Below, in pieces: positions 41,299 to 52,332 of a stretch of 64,000 nucleotides of DNA (its first letter is position 1; each line of letters opens with the position of its first letter). Made by a program: the position numbers and the translations under genes. The stretch covers positions 62,001-126,000 of the forward strand of contig NZ_VUYU01000003.1 in NCBI RefSeq assembly GCF_011682065.1, in the 5' to 3' direction. This stretch comes from Massilia rubra (GTDB taxonomy: Bacteria > Pseudomonadota > Gammaproteobacteria > Burkholderiales > Burkholderiaceae_D). The notes below the pieces were generated by a model. The model was not told the origin of the DNA. It worked only from the letters and a program-made list of their open reading frames with translations, and did no database searches.

Positions 41299-42391
41299 AA
41301 GCTTCTTGCAGGCAGCACATGGCGCGGCTTATCCGCTGCGCTCGCTCGCATGGCCCGGCCCGCCCATCGTGGATGCCTGCCCGGTGCAGGCGCCCTACGG
41401 CCAGGTACTGGTGCTGACCACGGACGGCGCGCTGCACGGGGTCGATCTCGACAAGGGAACCAGCGTTGAACTGTGCCGGGTGGACGTTCCGGCAGTGCCG
41501 GCCCCGACTTGCAGCTTCCGGCCGGGCCTGCGCCTGCACGCGGCTGAGGACGGCGCGCATGCGGCCGTGGTGGTCGACGGCGGCCGGCACGGGATCGTGC
41601 TGGAGACGCAGTCCGGCGCCATCACGATGCGGCTGGACTGCGGCGACTACCACCCCGAACAGGTGCCCTTCAGTGCGTGCTTCCTGCGCCATCAAGGGCG
41701 CAATGTGATCGTCCACCGCAGCGCCTGGAACCGCCTCGATGTTGCCGATGCGGCGAGCGGCAAGTCGCTGACCGAACGCGTCATTGCAGACGTTGAGGCT
41801 GGCAAGGGCTCCCCTGAACATAAGCTCAACTACTTCCATGGCCAACTCCGGCCCAGCCCGGACGGCAGCCGCCTGCTCGATGATGGATGGATCTGGGCGC
41901 CGGTGGCGAAAATGCGGATCTGGTCCGTGGCCGACTGGCTCGACGCCAATCCGTGGGAAAGCGAAGATGGCGCCTCGATGGTGGAAGACGCCCAGCGCGA
42001 CGACTGGAACACGCCCGCCTGCTGGATCGGCGAGCGCCACGTCGCGCTGTGGGGCACCGGCGAGTGGGTCTTCGACGAATTCGAGGAAAGGGGGAAAGGC
42101 CCGGGCGTGCGCATGTTCGATGCGTGCGTGGAGACGGCGCCGCCTGCCGGCTCGCCCTGGCCGATGGCGCTCGACGAGAACCTGCGCGTGTCCGATCTGT
42201 TCAGCGACGGCCGGCGCCTGGTCATCGCGGCCGATACCGGCAGCACCGTATGGGACCTGGCGACGCGCGCACACATCGCCGACCTGCCCGGTTTTACGCC
42301 GCGCTACCATGACAGGTCGCGTGCCAGCCTGGTGGCGGTCGGCGCGGCGGCGATCGTCGAGTTGCCGCTGGCGTGGGCGGACCGGGCATGA
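41282..42391 (+). CDS. Unknown cytoplasmic protein, possibly beta-propeller
   Basis: 369 residues, no signal or membrane segment. I do not recognise a family. It is rich in Trp, Asp and Gly, with repeated segments that read like propeller blades (VLVLTTDGALHGVDLDKGTS, GRHGIVLETQSGAITMRLDC, RRLVIAADTGSTVWDLATRA). An AAGGAAAC site precedes the ATG at 41282. It directly follows, and overlaps, a miniature copy of itself. Possible distant link to immunity or housekeeping propellers is speculation. Confidence 0.7.
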   Translation: MITINESFLQAAHGAAYPLRSLAWPGPPIVDACPVQAPYGQVLVLTTDGALHGVDLDKGTSVELCRVDVPAVPAPTCSFRPGLRLHAAEDGAHAAVVVDGGRHGIVLETQSGAITMRLDCGDYHPEQVPFSACFLRHQGRNVIVHRSAWNRLDVADAASGKSLTERVIADVEAGKGSPEHKLNYFHGQLRPSPDGSRLLDDGWIWAPVAKMRIWSVADWLDANPWESEDGASMVEDAQRDDWNTPACWIGERHVALWGTGEWVFDEFEERGKGPGVRMFDACVETAPPAGSPWPMALDENLRVSDLFSDGRRLVIAADTGSTVWDLATRAHIADLPGFTPRYHDRSRASLVAVGAAAIVELPLAWADRA

Positions 42392-42463
42392 ATGTATGTC
42401 GAGCGCGGGCGATAGTAGAATAACCGCCTTCTCATCGTTTTGACATTTGAAAGTACCTCACCC

Positions 42464-43090
42464 ATGTTTCCCCGAAAAGATCTTCCCCGCGCAGCACTGG
42501 CTTTGTTCACCGCCCTGGTCGTTGCGGGTTGCGCCGCCCGGCCAGAAACATTGCGACGGCCCGCCAACGAGCAGGTATTGCAGGTCAAGGAGGAGGTGAA
42601 ATGGAAACTGGGGTTTTGGGACGTCACACTCGTGCCGGGAACGTATGTTGGAAAATTCGAGGATGAGGCAGGAACCTACTTCGTCGGTCCCCCCATGTGT
42701 GTGTATCTGGCCGGTCGGCCGCGCAAGGAAGACGCCCTGGCCGGCAGCGCGTGGGAATGCGGCATCCTGCTGCCGAAAAAGCCGGGCAATGAACCGACCG
42801 TGTTCCAGATTATCGGAACCAATCGGCCATTGATGGTCTTCCATCCGGACGACAGGCCCGATTTTTCGAAAGTTGCGCCACTCGCGCCGCGCCCGGACGA
42901 TATGTCAGGCGCGAAGACGGCCTTGGCCTTCACGCCTCTCAACAGCGGCGCTGGCATTGTCGGGGGCGCCCTGACCGGTGCCGTCCTGGGAGCACTAATC
43001 GAGGCCGAAAAAGGCACGTTCAGGGATTTTAAGTCGCAACCGGCAAAAGGCTGGTTGTTGCAAGCGCCGGCAAGCGCTCTCGTGCCATAA
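42464..43090 (+). CDS. Lipoprotein with glycine-zipper segment
   Basis: 208 residues with lipobox VVAGC (Cys 23). Mature part: TLRRPANEQVLQVKEEVKWK, a beta-rich centre with two Cys (PPMCVYLAGRP, SAWECGILLP), and near the C-terminus a Gly-rich hydrophobic stretch GAGIVGGALTGAVLGAL, resembling glycine-zipper membrane segments. No family assigned. Convergent with the GST gene. The upstream TTG at 42440 is in frame but would spoil the signal peptide. Confidence 0.7.
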   Translation: MFPRKDLPRAALALFTALVVAGCAARPETLRRPANEQVLQVKEEVKWKLGFWDVTLVPGTYVGKFEDEAGTYFVGPPMCVYLAGRPRKEDALAGSAWECGILLPKKPGNEPTVFQIIGTNRPLMVFHPDDRPDFSKVAPLAPRPDDMSGAKTALAFTPLNSGAGIVGGALTGAVLGALIEAEKGTFRDFKSQPAKGWLLQAPASALVP

Positions 43091-43129
43091 GCGCATCGCG
43101 CCGGCGTCAACCCGCGCCCGGCCTCCTCC

Positions 43130-43819
43130 TCAGGCTGCGGCGGGGTCGAAGTAGCTGCGCGACAAACCGCTGCGCCCCGGAAAGAACTTGAAGTAGGGCC
43201 GCGCCTGCTCGATGGTGAGCGCGACCGAGGGGTGCGCCATCAAGCGTTCGACATAGCTTGCCAGATGGACCTGCCGCGGCGGCAGCGGCACGTACGCCAT
43301 GGCATAGAACAAGGCTGGCGCGGCGGCGCAGTCGGCCATGCTAAACGCCTCGCCGGCGACCCAGGTGCGGCCTTCCAGCTGGCGCTCGATGAACGCGTAG
43401 GCCGACGCCAGGCCATCGCGCGCCTGGGCCACGGCGCGCGCGTCGCGCTCGCTTTCGGGGCGCAGCAGGTCGGCTGTGAGCGCCTGCATCGGCGTCATCA
43501 CGTACAGGTCGAACAGGCGGTCCCACAAGCGCACCTCGAGCGCCGCGTCGGGCGCGGCCGGAATGAGCGTGCGGCCTGGGGCGGCATGGTGGCGCTGCAG
43601 GTATTCGATGATGATGCTCGTTTCAGGCACCGCGCGCGGCCCGTCCATCAGGAGCGGCATCTTGCCGGTCGGGCACAGCGCCAGGTGCGCGGCGCGCTCG
43701 TCGGGGTCGCCCAGGTTGAGCAGCCGCTTGTCGAACTCGATGCCCAGCACGTCGAGCGCGATCAAGACCTTGTGGCAGCAGGATGACAGGGGGTGGTAGT
43801 GGAGCGTGAGCGCATTCAT
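43130..43819 (-). CDS. Glutathione S-transferase family protein
   Basis: 229 residues: thioredoxin-like N-terminal domain (LTLHYHPLSSCCHKVLIALD, GKMPLLMDGPRAVPETSIII with the cis-Pro and Glu/Ser glutathione-binding motif) and a helical C-terminal domain (ERQLEGRTWVAGEAFSMADC, the N-capping motif). The active-site position carries Ser-Ser-Cys-Cys near residues 12-15. Likely detoxification or stress role. Monocistronic. Confidence 0.9.
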   Translation of the reverse strand: MNALTLHYHPLSSCCHKVLIALDVLGIEFDKRLLNLGDPDERAAHLALCPTGKMPLLMDGPRAVPETSIIIEYLQRHHAAPGRTLIPAAPDAALEVRLWDRLFDLYVMTPMQALTADLLRPESERDARAVAQARDGLASAYAFIERQLEGRTWVAGEAFSMADCAAAPALFYAMAYVPLPPRQVHLASYVERLMAHPSVALTIEQARPYFKFFPGRSGLSRSYFDPAAA

Positions 43820-44010
43820 GGGAGGCCTTTGCTTGTCCGAAGTGGAAAAGTATGTGCCCGATAGCGCGCCGCGTCAAAAACCGGCTGTCGGGATGTGCGC
43901 ACGCGGCAGTGTCGGAAAACTTTACACTGCCAGGAAGATGTGACGCGACCACTAATTTATCCCAATTGCAACTTATTGAATATTAACAACTTACTCATTT
44001 CTTGCGTAAA

Positions 44011-44026
44011 TGGCATGAAATTTGCT
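44011..44026 (+). promoter_or_regulatory. Sigma-54-type promoter for the PEP-CTERM gene
   Basis: TGGCATGAAATTTGCT matches the RpoN consensus, with GG and GC separated by exactly ten bases. It would start transcription near 44037, giving a leader of about 27 bases before the ATG at 44064. Sigma-54 control of PEP-CTERM genes is known in related floc-forming bacteria. Confidence 0.75.
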
Positions 44027-44063
44027 TGTATAGATGATTACTTACCTCATCGGAACAAGCGCA

Positions 44064-44714
44064 ATGAAATTCAAGATCGGCAAAGCCCTCCTCATCGCAT
44101 CGACCCTGCTGGCCGCATCGAGCCAGGCTTCGGTGGCCCACTTCACCATGAACGGCACCGAGGGCGACTGGATTACTATAGGAAAGACGGTCGACAACGT
44201 GTATTCGTCGGCGGATCCTCTGCTGTATTGGAATACGGCCCGGTTCGACAATATTGGGACGGATGCGGCTCCGGCGACCAACTACCTGCGCTTCATTTTC
44301 CTGCTCGACCCTCAGCTCAGCGCTGAAGACCAGTTAACCACCCTGGATTTTTCGACCAGGCGCCTGGACACGCCATTGACGGCCGGGGTAACGTACACGG
44401 ATGCGCAACGCGCGCCTTTCGACTTGCTGGGCCATCCGGGCCTCGACGTGAGCTATAACCACCGAGGCTGCAACAAGCTGAGCGGCAATTTCACCGTCAA
44501 TGAATTGAGTTTCAAGAGCGGTGCCGTGGACACCTTTGGCGTATCGTTCAGCCAGTCTTGCGATGGCGGCCCGCTCATGGACGGCACTTTTTACTACAAC
44601 GCCAGCCTGACCGCGCTGCCGACCAACAATGTGCCGGAACCGGGCTCGCTGGCCTTGCTCGGCCTGGGTATTGCCGGGATTGGTATCGCACGGCGCCGCA
44701 AGCAGGCGCACTAA
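44064..44714 (+). CDS. PEP-CTERM sorting domain protein
   Basis: 216 residues. N-terminal signal peptide (IGKALLIASTLLAASSQASV), a beta-rich body unlike any family I know (HFTMNGTEGDWITIGKTVDN, NYLRFIFLLDPQL), and a textbook C-terminal sorting tripartite tail: VPEPGSLALLG, hydrophobic helix, then basic RRRKQ. Exported, cut and possibly anchored by exosortase EpsH/XrtA, which is not in this window. The body has two Cys that may form a disulfide. A sigma-54-type promoter lies 38 bases upstream, and a terminator follows. Confidence 0.92.
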   Translation: MKFKIGKALLIASTLLAASSQASVAHFTMNGTEGDWITIGKTVDNVYSSADPLLYWNTARFDNIGTDAAPATNYLRFIFLLDPQLSAEDQLTTLDFSTRRLDTPLTAGVTYTDAQRAPFDLLGHPGLDVSYNHRGCNKLSGNFTVNELSFKSGAVDTFGVSFSQSCDGGPLMDGTFYYNASLTALPTNNVPEPGSLALLGLGIAGIGIARRRKQAH

Positions 44715-44733
44715 GCTGCGCCAGAAGTCGACA

Positions 44734-44766
44734 AGCCCTGGCACTTGAGAGAGTGACAGGGCTTTT
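44734..44766 (+). terminator. Terminator after the PEP-CTERM gene
   Basis: Stem AAGCCCTG/CAGGGCTT with a 16-base interior followed by TTT, 20 bp after the stop. Its 3' half (GGGCTTTTTCACAGA) is identical to the terminator at 45537-45576. Confidence 0.75.
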
Positions 44767-44824
44767 TCACAGACAGAACCTCATCGGGTCATGGCGCAGT
44801 TCTCCGTCGTGACATGCCCGCCAT

Positions 44825-45355
44825 TCAGGCTGCGGCCGTCAAGTAGTTGCTGCCCTTGGCCGATGCCCGCACCGATTGCCAGATCATCAGCTTGCCTGCC
44901 AGGCTGCCCAGGAAATAGCCGTTAAAGACGCCGAACAAGGCGCACACCAAGGTCGAGAACAAGGCATTGTGGCTGGCGCCAGGATGCATCACCAGCGTCA
45001 CCGCCGTGGCGTACTTGGTGAAGAAAATCGCCATCATCATCACCAGCGGCATCGCACTGCCATGGACGCGCATGCTGCCGGGCGTGGCGCCAGCGCTCGC
45101 CCCTGCCCTGCTGAACTTCGCAACGAGCAAGGTCAGCGCCACCGTAGCGCCAGCCCAGGCGCACAGCGGGAGGAAAGTGGCACCGAACTTTGCCACGATA
45201 TCCTGCAGCGACAATGCCAGCATGATGACGGGAATGATGAACAGCTTGCGGATCGCCATCTCGCGATCACGCATGGCGATCACGCCGCGATACACCAGCA
45301 AGGCCAGAATGGCCCAAACGTAGAATGGGGTGTGGGTCAGGATCTGAATCAGCAT
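44825..45355 (-). CDS. DUF6622-like membrane protein
   Basis: 176 residues, four to five hydrophobic spans. Starts MLIQILTHTPFYVWAILALL, the usual opening of this family, then IRKLFIIPVIMLALSLQDIV, WAGATVALTLLVAKF and, toward the end, HNALFSTLVCALFGVFNGYF. Function unknown. The GGAG before ATG 45355 supports this start; a frame extending to 45556 lacks a membrane-protein start. The 240 bp upstream up to the ssb terminator hold nothing else recognised. Confidence 0.78.
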   Translation of the reverse strand: MLIQILTHTPFYVWAILALLVYRGVIAMRDREMAIRKLFIIPVIMLALSLQDIVAKFGATFLPLCAWAGATVALTLLVAKFSRAGASAGATPGSMRVHGSAMPLVMMMAIFFTKYATAVTLVMHPGASHNALFSTLVCALFGVFNGYFLGSLAGKLMIWQSVRASAKGSNYLTAAA

Positions 45356-45536
45356 GGTGGGCTCCGCAAAGTTGGTTAAGTTGGTGCCACTTTGCCAGCG
45401 ACAGGAGCACGGAGGGAAGTTATGCGACGAATCACCGGATACCGGCGCGAAATGCAGTTGGGCAGCGCCAAATGCAGAGGCGCGCAATGCCGATGCCCAG
45501 GCTGCAAGCGCCGGTACGCACAGCCCGCACATAGAG

Positions 45537-45576
45537 AAAAGCCCCGGTAACGTCAATCCGTTACAGGGGCTTTTTC
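45537..45576. terminator. Bidirectional terminator beyond ssb
   Basis: Stem AAAAGCCCC/GGGGCTTTTT around CGGTAACG and CGTTAC-type inner pairing (GTAACG-TCAATC-CGTTAC). On the minus strand it lies 21 bp after the ssb stop and ends that transcript. Confidence 0.88.
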
Positions 45577-45597
45577 ACAGAAAGGGCGTCACCGTTC

Positions 45598-46104
45598 TCA
45601 GAACGGAATGTCGTCATCCATGTCCGAGAAATTCGGCGCTGGCTTCGGCGCCGGACGGGCCGCTGGCGCAGGCGGAGCCTGGCGCTGTGGCGCCGGACGG
45701 CTCTGCTGCGGCTGCGAATCGTAGCCGCCGCCATCGTCCATGCCGCCGCCGGCGTCGCCGCCCATGCCCTGGCGTCCGCCCAGCATCTGCATCTGCTCGG
45801 CGACGATTTCGGTCGCGTACTTCTCGACGCCGTCCTTGTCGGTGTATTTACGGGTCTGCAGGCGACCTTCGACGTAGACCGAGGACCCTTTTTTCAGGTA
45901 CTGCCCGACGATTTCGGCCAGGCGGCCGAAGAACGAAATGCGGTGCCACTCGGTCAGCTCTTTTTGCTCGCCGGTGTTGCGGTCCTTCGACTTGTACGAG
46001 GTCGCGACGGCGATGTTGGCGATAGCGTCACCGCTGGGCATGTAGCGGATTTCCGGATCGCGCCCCAAGTTGCCGACGATGATGACTTTATTGACTGATG
46101 CCAT
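45598..46104 (-). CDS. ssb: Single-stranded DNA-binding protein
   Basis: 168 residues. OB-fold at about 1-110 ([57 protein letters not shown]), Gly/Gln/Pro-rich disordered linker, and acidic tip DMDDDIPF that recruits repair and replication partners. Binds single-stranded DNA as a tetramer. A strong ACAGGAGC site precedes the ATG. Divergent from uvrA across a 380-bp region with a LexA box, as in E. coli. Confidence 0.97.
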   Translation of the reverse strand: MASVNKVIIVGNLGRDPEIRYMPSGDAIANIAVATSYKSKDRNTGEQKELTEWHRISFFGRLAEIVGQYLKKGSSVYVEGRLQTRKYTDKDGVEKYATEIVAEQMQMLGGRQGMGGDAGGGMDDGGGYDSQPQQSRPAPQRQAPPAPAARPAPKPAPNFSDMDDDIPF

Positions 46105-46324
46105 GTATTGCTCCTGTTGAACTGCTGCGGCGTGCGTCCCGCGGCGCGATGATTTTTTGCCAGAGGAGGATTATATGTCAGCCGGGATTCCAAATGTCTA
46201 TTCTCTCCCGCACCGGCACCCTCCCCGTCCAGCCGCCTGGCCATGCAAACTGTAAGATCAGACAACAAAGCCGGCACGGAGTTCAGCCCTTGTCGACTCG
46301 TCATCCGTTTGCTGGCGGCATGAA

Positions 46325-46344
46325 TACTGGTATTATGTACAGTA
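46325..46344. promoter_or_regulatory. LexA (SOS) box between ssb and uvrA
   Basis: TACTGGTATTATGTACAGTA matches the consensus TACTG-TATATATATA-CAGTA, with both CTG and CAG half-sites and TA ends. It lies 141 bp before uvrA and 221 bp before ssb, so it could regulate either. The rest of the 380-bp intergenic region (46105-46484) shows nothing else definite. Confidence 0.87.
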
Positions 46345-46484
46345 GAAGCACAGTAAAAGCTGCAAAATCCCTGAGCAAAATCAATACGCCCCTGGCGCAC
46401 CTGTGGACGCGGCAATCGTCCCCGCAGACGTCGCTTTCGAAACACAGCTATAGTATGAGCTGACCCGTTTAAGGCACACAACAC

Positions 46485-49331
<2,847 letters not shown>

Positions 49332-49341
49332 AGGAGCTGCG

Positions 49342-49830
49342 ATGCGCGTTCTGATCATGGGCAATTCGGGATCGGGCAAGTCGTCGCGCGCGCGCCAGCT
49401 GGCCGCGCAATACCAGTTGATGCACCTCGATCTCGACACCATTTTCTGGGTGCCGGGCGAGGTGGCGGTGGCGCGGCCGTCCTACGAAGTGCTGGCCGAC
49501 CTGTTCGCCTTCGTGCGCAGCCATCCCGACTGGGTGGTGGAAGGCTGCTACGGAGACCTGATCGAACAGGCGCTGCCGTTCTGCACGCAGCTGGTGTTCA
49601 TCAATCCGGGCCAGGACGCCTGCCTGGCCAACAACGCGCAGCGGCCGTGGGAGCCGCACAAGTACGCGTCCAAGGAAGAACAGGACAGCATGCTGCCCTA
49701 CCTGTTGAAGTGGGTAAGCGAGTACGATGCGCGCGACGACACCTGCTCGTATGCTTTCCACCGCCGCGTGTACGACGCCTTCCCGGGCGCCAAGCGCGAA
49801 GACGCGCCGCTGTCAGGCGACGCTGCCTGA
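49342..49830 (+). CDS. P-loop kinase-like ATPase
   Basis: 162 residues. Walker A GNSGSGKSS at 7-15, LMHLDLDTIFWVPGEV (kinase-type Asp region) and WVVEGCYGDLIEQALPFCTQ, the pattern of small adenylate-kinase or shikimate-kinase-like nucleotide kinases (topology-modulation FlaR type). Substrate unknown. It follows uvrA by 10 bp, with GGAGCTGCG as ribosome-binding site, so it is probably cotranscribed and SOS-linked by position. Confidence 0.83.
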   Translation: MRVLIMGNSGSGKSSRARQLAAQYQLMHLDLDTIFWVPGEVAVARPSYEVLADLFAFVRSHPDWVVEGCYGDLIEQALPFCTQLVFINPGQDACLANNAQRPWEPHKYASKEEQDSMLPYLLKWVSEYDARDDTCSYAFHRRVYDAFPGAKREDAPLSGDAA

Positions 49831-49841
49831 ACAGGGCGTGA

Positions 49842-50882
49842 TCAAGCCGGCGCCGGCTCGTCGCCGAACACCGCCGGCAGGCTGGACGCATCCAGGCTGC
49901 GCTCGCACCACTGTTCCAGTTGCGCTTGCGTAGCCTCGTCGATGCGTTGCGTTGCCGACTGCGGGAGTTCGCCGAAACGCTTGTGCAACAGGGCGCCAAG
50001 CACGCCGCGCAGCGCGCTCACCCGCCCTTCAAGCTTGCCTTGCGCCACTCCTTGCGCCACCCCTTTCGCCACGCCTTCTTCCCTGGCTTTTTCCGCCAGC
50101 GCGAGTCCGCGCTGGAAGCCGATATCTTCGAATTCTTCGGACCAGGTTTCAAATTTACGTTCCATGTCAACCACCTTTTCCACACTGTCAAACGCGAACG
50201 AATCCGGGTTGCCGCGCCGCTGCGCCAGGTGCTTTATCCATTGCGCGACCGAGAGCCGCAGGCTTTCCTGGGGTGCGTCGTCGAACCAGGTAAGCAGCGC
50301 GGGCAACACCATGTTTCTGACTTCGGAAGCGCTTGAAAGTTCCAGCCGAAACAACAGCGCCAGCAGGGTGGAATTCGCTTCCAGCGCCGCCCTGTCCAGG
50401 CGCTGCTGGTCGATCAGCAGGTAGCGCTGGGATGGCTGGAACAACGCCAGTTCGGCGGGCCCGTCCATGAGCAGCGTGGCCAGGTCCGTGCTGGCGCTCC
50501 AGCCCGGCGCACCGTTGTAGAACACCAGCGGCAGCACCGGCGGCAATAGCAAAGACGGCGGCAATTGATGCTGCTTGACCAGGTTCTGGCACAGTAAACC
50601 AACATAGTTCTGCATGCGCAAGGCCATCCAGCGGTCCACGCCGGACTGGAATTCAAGCAGGATATACACGTACAGAAATTGTTCGCCGATCCGCACGCGC
50701 CAGACGATGTCGTTCTGGCGCGCCGCCAGGCGCTCGCTCACATACACCGGATCGACCGGTTCGAAGCAGGACAGCGCGATGTTGTCAAACAGCTTGAAGG
50801 GCGTAAAGTGCGTGACCAGTTCGCGCACCAGCTCCGGGTGGGCGAACAGCGAACGGTAACCGAGGTCGTTATAGGCGGGCAT
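49842..50882 (-). CDS. Rpn/YhgA-type recombination-promoting nuclease-like protein
   Basis: 346 residues. The N-terminal part (YNDLGYRSLFAHPELVRELV, then DIVWRVRIGEQFLYVYILLE, FQS) matches the PD-(D/E)XK nuclease of Rpn family proteins, with D58 and the ExQ-type Glu as likely catalytic residues. The remainder is helical; near 270-300 lies a run of GVAKGVAQGVAQGKLEG heptad-like repeats and an end resembling DUF4351. RpnA in E. coli is a DNA endonuclease promoting RecA-independent recombination and is used in phage defence. Convergent with the P-loop gene. Confidence 0.83.
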   Translation of the reverse strand: MPAYNDLGYRSLFAHPELVRELVTHFTPFKLFDNIALSCFEPVDPVYVSERLAARQNDIVWRVRIGEQFLYVYILLEFQSGVDRWMALRMQNYVGLLCQNLVKQHQLPPSLLLPPVLPLVFYNGAPGWSASTDLATLLMDGPAELALFQPSQRYLLIDQQRLDRAALEANSTLLALLFRLELSSASEVRNMVLPALLTWFDDAPQESLRLSVAQWIKHLAQRRGNPDSFAFDSVEKVVDMERKFETWSEEFEDIGFQRGLALAEKAREEGVAKGVAQGVAQGKLEGRVSALRGVLGALLHKRFGELPQSATQRIDEATQAQLEQWCERSLDASSLPAVFGDEPAPA

Positions 50883-50955
50883 GGGGCATTCTAGCCAGCG
50901 TCCCCACCCTGGCCTTGCGCTATATCAGGCGTGCGCGAGGCCCGGTTCAAGCCTG

Positions 50956-52332
50956 TTACCGCGCCCCGGCGCTCCAGCCGCCGCCCAGCGCGCGGTACAA
51001 GGCCACCATATTGTTCACCTGGTTCTGGCGCAGGGTCACCGCATTGAGTTCGACCTGGTACAGATTGCGCTGCGCATCGAGCACTTCCAGATACGAGGCA
51101 TAGCCGGCCTGGTAGCGGTCCTTGGCAAAGTCCAGCGTGCGCGTGAGGATGTCGCGGCGCTTTTGCGCGTGCGCCATCTGGGTTTGCAGGCGCGTCACGC
51201 CGGCCAGGGCGTTTTCGACTTCGCTGAAGGCCGTCAGCACCACGCCGCGATAGGCAAACGCCGCCTGGTCGCGCTGCGCGGTGGCCGCGTCCACCAGCGC
51301 GCTCAAGCGCCCGCTTGAAAAGACCGGCGCCAGCACGCTGCCGCCCAGGCTCCACAAGGTCACCGGATCGTAATCGCGGCCGTTGGTCAACAGGCTGCCG
51401 AACTTGGCGCTGATGGTCACGTGCGGCAAAAAATCGGCGCGTCGCACCGCCAGGTTGGCATCGCTCGCGGCCAGCAGCAACTGGCTTTGCGCCACGTCGG
51501 GCCGGCGCGCCAGCAAGCTTGATGGCAGCGACGCCGGCGCCGGCAGCAGCGGCAAGTCCTGGAAGCGGCGTTCGCGCAGCACCGCGCCGGGCAGCTCGCC
51601 CACCAGCACGCGCAGGCTGTTTTCCTGGCGCCGGATGGCCAGCTCCAGTTCGGGAATCGCTTGCAGCACCGTTTCGTTTTCGTTTTGCGCCTGGGTCAGT
51701 TGCAACTGCGAGGTGTAACCCACGCGCGCCTGGTCGGATGCGAGCCGCAGCGCTTCGGCGCGCGAGGCCGCCGTTCCTTTGGTGATCCGCAGCTGGGCGT
51801 CCAGCGCCAGCAAACCCACATAGGCCTGCGCCGTGCTGGCCGCCACCGACAGCGCCACGCCATCGCGTTCGGCCTGGCTGGCTTGGTACTGCAGCGACGC
51901 CGCGCGCGACTGGTCGCGCAGGCGGCCGAACAGGTCGAGCTCCCAGCTCGCCTGCAGTTCCGGTTGCAGCGAGCGCGAATTGACCAGCCCCGCACCGGCC
52001 GGCACGCGCGCCGACGCGGCGCCCAGCACCGCGTTCACGGCCGGCAGCGCCGCCGCATCGGCCACGGCAACGAGCGCGCGCGCCTGGTCGACCCGGGCCA
52101 CGGCGGCCAGCACGTTGGTGTTGTGCGCCAGCGCCGCTTCCACCAGCGCGCTCAAGGCCGGGTCGCCGAAGGCGCGCCACCATTGCGCATCGACCGCGGC
52201 TGGCCCGGCCGGGCCGTCGCGCCAGGCCTCGGGCACGGTCACTTTCGACAGCGGCGGCGCGGGACGCAGGGCCGGCACGCAGGCAGTCAGGCCGCAGGCC
52301 ATGCCTGCAACAAGGAAGACGCGGCGCCTCAC
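50956..52332 (-). CDS. NodT-type outer-membrane efflux lipoprotein
   Basis: 458 residues. Lipobox GLTAC (Cys 18), then two TolC-like repeats rich in Ala/Gln/Leu (ALVEAALAHNTNVLAAVARV, QPELQASWELDLFGRLRDQS, LLARRPDVAQSQLLLAASDA, AFSEVENALAGVTRLQTQMA). The outer-membrane channel of a tripartite pump. The start is GTG at 52332, overlapping the stop of the membrane-fusion gene (GTGA). Third gene of the efflux operon. Confidence 0.9.
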   Translation of the reverse strand: MRRRVFLVAGMACGLTACVPALRPAPPLSKVTVPEAWRDGPAGPAAVDAQWWRAFGDPALSALVEAALAHNTNVLAAVARVDQARALVAVADAAALPAVNAVLGAASARVPAGAGLVNSRSLQPELQASWELDLFGRLRDQSRAASLQYQASQAERDGVALSVAASTAQAYVGLLALDAQLRITKGTAASRAEALRLASDQARVGYTSQLQLTQAQNENETVLQAIPELELAIRRQENSLRVLVGELPGAVLRERRFQDLPLLPAPASLPSSLLARRPDVAQSQLLLAASDANLAVRRADFLPHVTISAKFGSLLTNGRDYDPVTLWSLGGSVLAPVFSSGRLSALVDAATAQRDQAAFAYRGVVLTAFSEVENALAGVTRLQTQMAHAQKRRDILTRTLDFAKDRYQAGYASYLEVLDAQRNLYQVELNAVTLRQNQVNNMVALYRALGGGWSAGAR

